Of a stretch of 8,446 bases of DNA, positions 6,214-8,446 are shown in pieces. A model generated the notes under the pieces. It was given only the letters and a program-made list of their open reading frames with translations, had not been told where the DNA came from and ran no database searches. The position numbers and the translations under genes are program-made. The DNA lies in the NCBI GenBank assembly GCA_030627405.1, contig DAOUSD010000048.1, positions 1 through 8,446 of the forward strand, in the 5' to 3' direction. The first letter of the stretch is position 1. Each line of letters starts with the position of its first letter. Source of the DNA: Deltaproteobacteria bacterium (GTDB lineage: Bacteria; Desulfobacterota; Desulfobacteria; Desulfobacterales; ETH-SRB1).

Positions 6214-8446
6214 TCACCTAATCATATCACGCTGCTCAAGCTGAACTATCTGAGGTGTAATAAATATCAGCAGCTCTTCTTTCTTCTCTTGTTTCTCTGT
6301 TGATTTGAAAAGCCAGCCAAGCAGGGGAATTTTCGATAACCAGGGGAGGCCTGCTTCTCCGGAGCTTTTTGTTGTTTTAATAATGCCTCCAATTACAATT
6401 GTGTTTCCATCGTCAACTAAAAGTTTTGTGTTGGCTTCCTTGGTGTCAAACGATCGCCCTGCTTCATATAAAGTCCCGATATCATATTTTTTGATATGTA
6501 TTTCCATTGAAATGCGGTTGTCCGGCGTTGCATGTGGTGTAACTTCGAGCAAAAGTTCAACGTTTTCATACTTTGTTTGAGGAATTCCAGTCTCTGCGTT
6601 TGTCACAGTATATGGATATTTTATTCCCTGACTGATTGTAGCTTTTTCGTTGTCAAGGGTTAAAATCTTTGGAGAAGAAATTATCTTAAGATCTCCCCTG
6701 GATTCCAGTGCCATCAGCTTGGCGTTCAGTAAAAATGGGGTGCCGCCTATCTTTGTAAAATTAAAGCCAATGCTCCCAATGCTTGATGTAAGCAGAGAGT
6801 CAGGAACATTCATTGCCATGTTTCCATTACTATAAACCTGGTCGCTCCCTGCTGAATCATAGCCGCCTTCTGCTCCCCACTGGGTTCCAATTTCCCTTGA
6901 AAAATTAGTGGTTGCTTCCACTATCCTTGCCTCGATAATTATCTGGGGTGTTACCTTGTCCAGTTTTTGAATGATTTCCCGGGCTTGTTTAATAACCAAA
7001 GGCACATCCGTAATTACAATTGTATTAAGGCGTTCATCAACCGTGGATTTTCCACGCTGGTCTATGTCCTTTCCCTGCGTTAATATTCCTATTGATTGCT
7101 CATTTTTTATTATATGGGTATCATTTATGTCCTTTGCTTTAGCATAGTTAATAGGGAAAAACATGGTAATATGATCTTCTTGCCTGACCGCATCCTGTTT
7201 TGCCTTTAATTTTTTCTTTAGTTGCTCTTCTTCGGCTTTAAGCGTTGCAAGCGTAGCGATACGAATGATTCCACCCTCGTATATTTTCCCAAGCTTATTC
7301 ATTTTCAGCACCAGATCGAGTACCTGGTCCCAAGGCACAGGTTGATCTAAAGTCAGAGTAACCTTGCCGGTTACATTGTCGTCGATGGCAAAGTTTTTAC
7401 CGCTTACTTCCCTCAGGATACGAAAAACACTCTTAATATCTGTTTCGTAGAAATCCAGTGCGATCTTTTCGCCGGTATATAGTTTTTTAGTTTTATATAA
7501 GCGATAAATATCAAGCCCTGTTTTTTCACCTGTGTAAGCATCAGTCCTTTTTTGTGTATCAAGATCATATTCCACGGCAGAGTCATCCACCTCGGTAACA
7601 ACGCCCCCCGTTAGAGCGAAAGCAGCGGATACCTGGCCGGGCACTTTAACTATCTCTTTTACTTGCTTTTGTACTTCCCTTGGCGTCGGTTTGACTGCTG
7701 TTTGAGCCATAACTTCCTTCCATGCAGGAAGTTTAGCATCTTCTAATGGCTTGGGCGCTATTGTTGATGCTTCGAAATGTACCAATAACTGGTCCTTATT
7801 TTGTTCAATAAAATAAGGCACGGACTCCCGCAGCTCAATTGTGAGCATGGAAGTATTTTTCATGGCAGGTGTCTGAACAGGGACAATTCTATCTACTGCG
7901 CTTTCAAAACGGGTAGTAATCAGCGGAAATTTACGGTAATCCGGCAGTCTGGTATTCAGCAGTTTTAGTTGTAACAACTGAGGTGAAGCTTTTTTTATTC
8001 TGTATTCAACAGGTCGAGTTGTTCCAATAATGATGGTTGATTTTCCGGCTTCTTCACTGGAAAAATCAATACGATTAACCCACGCGGGCTTTTTGGCTTT
8101 TTCTTCCTTTTTTTCTGCTGGTTTTTCTACCGGCCCGGAGGAAGATAAGGTTGATGAAGACAAAATTGGGGAGGATAAAGTTTTAGATGGTCTGGAAAAT
8201 GATATTTTAAGATCGGTTCCTTCATTAGCTGCGTTATATGGCACATCTTTTTTTAATAATATTTCGATCCTGGATTTATGACCTTCTTCAGTTAGTTCGG
8301 AAGCTGTTATTGAGCTGATTATTTCGCTTTCCGGCGAAATATTTGTTTTGATATTATCAAGAAGAGCTGTTTCAGGAAAGTAAAGCAGCACAGCCAGGGG
8401 AAGGGGTTGTTTAACAGACATGTAAGTTAACATACGATTCCCTTTA
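6214..8446 (-). CDS. pilQ: type IV pilus secretin PilQ, 5' end outside window
   Basis: An outer-membrane secretin through which the type IV pilus passes. The ATG at 8431-8433 gives 739 residues and has AAGGGA upstream, but the frame stays open to the window edge, the N-terminus there is not a Sec signal, and it appears to begin inside an AMIN domain, so the true start is probably off-window. Domains, numbered from that ATG: end of a first AMIN domain (about 1-80); a Pro/Ser/Lys/Glu linker (82-117); a second AMIN domain (about 118-222); a further linker; an STN domain (about 322-395, ALDFYETDIKSVFRILREVSG and GKVTLTLDQPVPWDQVLDLVL); a charged helix (397-415); a secretin N1 domain (about 421-497, STVDERLNTIVITD); and the secretin barrel (about 498-732), with SSPKILTLDNEKATISQG, the VPLLxxIPLLGxLF-type signature seen as LPWLSKIPLLGWLF (696-709), and ELLIFITPQIV. 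It would be the last gene of a leftward pilMNOPQ-type operon, whose remainder would lie to the right. Confidence 0.96.
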   Translation of the reverse strand, partial: KGNRMLTYMSVKQPLPLAVLLYFPETALLDNIKTNISPESEIISSITASELTEEGHKSRIEILLKKDVPYNAANEGTDLKISFSRPSKTLSSPILSSSTLSSSGPVEKPAEKKEEKAKKPAWVNRIDFSSEEAGKSTIIIGTTRPVEYRIKKASPQLLQLKLLNTRLPDYRKFPLITTRFESAVDRIVPVQTPAMKNTSMLTIELRESVPYFIEQNKDQLLVHFEASTIAPKPLEDAKLPAWKEVMAQTAVKPTPREVQKQVKEIVKVPGQVSAAFALTGGVVTEVDDSAVEYDLDTQKRTDAYTGEKTGLDIYRLYKTKKLYTGEKIALDFYETDIKSVFRILREVSGKNFAIDDNVTGKVTLTLDQPVPWDQVLDLVLKMNKLGKIYEGGIIRIATLATLKAEEEQLKKKLKAKQDAVRQEDHITMFFPINYAKAKDINDTHIIKNEQSIGILTQGKDIDQRGKSTVDERLNTIVITDVPLVIKQAREIIQKLDKVTPQIIIEARIVEATTNFSREIGTQWGAEGGYDSAGSDQVYSNGNMAMNVPDSLLTSSIGSIGFNFTKIGGTPFLLNAKLMALESRGDLKIISSPKILTLDNEKATISQGIKYPYTVTNAETGIPQTKYENVELLLEVTPHATPDNRISMEIHIKKYDIGTLYEAGRSFDTKEANTKLLVDDGNTIVIGGIIKTTKSSGEAGLPWLSKIPLLGWLFKSTEKQEKKEELLIFITPQIVQLEQRDMIR

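Noticed and set aside
5902..6303. 133-codon plus-strand open frame across the Uma2 start, repeats and pilQ end
   Set aside because: It runs antisense to two well-supported genes and through the tandem repeats, giving low-complexity peptide (FDVRCWTFDVRC).

Overview
The window looks like chromosomal DNA of a Gram-negative, type IV-piliated bacterium. Its overall style (PilQ architecture, TPR lipoprotein, DUF4143 and Uma2 accessory genes, short low-complexity tandem repeats between genes) is what I would expect of a sulfate-reducing or related Desulfobacterota (deltaproteobacterium). That placement rests on recognition of protein style only, not on a marker gene.

Layout. Two plus-strand genes open the window: the 3' part of an uncharacterised protein (1-1230) and, six bases after its stop, a six-TPR lipoprotein (1237-1992) that resembles the PilF/PilW/Tgl family of PilQ pilotins. 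A decayed plus-strand gene follows (about 2071-2638): the DUF4143 half of an AAA-type ATP-binding protein, with its P-loop half missing and a frameshift at an A7 run. A 7-bp tandem repeat sits at its broken 5' edge, and an imperfect 32-bp direct repeat lies on either side of it (2013-2044 and 2697-2728). The gene-free stretch 2639-3000 holds the second direct-repeat copy and two abutting 32-bp imperfect palindromes (2856-2919).

The rest is on the minus strand. From the right edge leftward these are pilQ, the type IV pilus secretin (its 5' end lies beyond the window), a 178-bp spacer with tandem repeats, an Uma2-family (DUF820) PD-(D/E)XK-fold protein, and a 776-residue cell-surface lipoprotein built of bacterial Ig-like domains with two near-identical C-terminal repeats.

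How the genes fit together. PilQ and the TPR lipoprotein could be functional partners, because TPR lipoproteins of this size assist PilQ assembly and localisation. They face each other across about 4.2 kb of apparently accessory material (ATPase remnant, Ig-like lipoprotein, Uma2, repeats) that looks more GC-rich than the two flanks. I see no RNA gene, CRISPR array or intact insertion sequence, and no convincing evidence of a wholly new system. The most unexplained DNA is the tandem palindrome pair and the direct repeats around the ATPase remnant.
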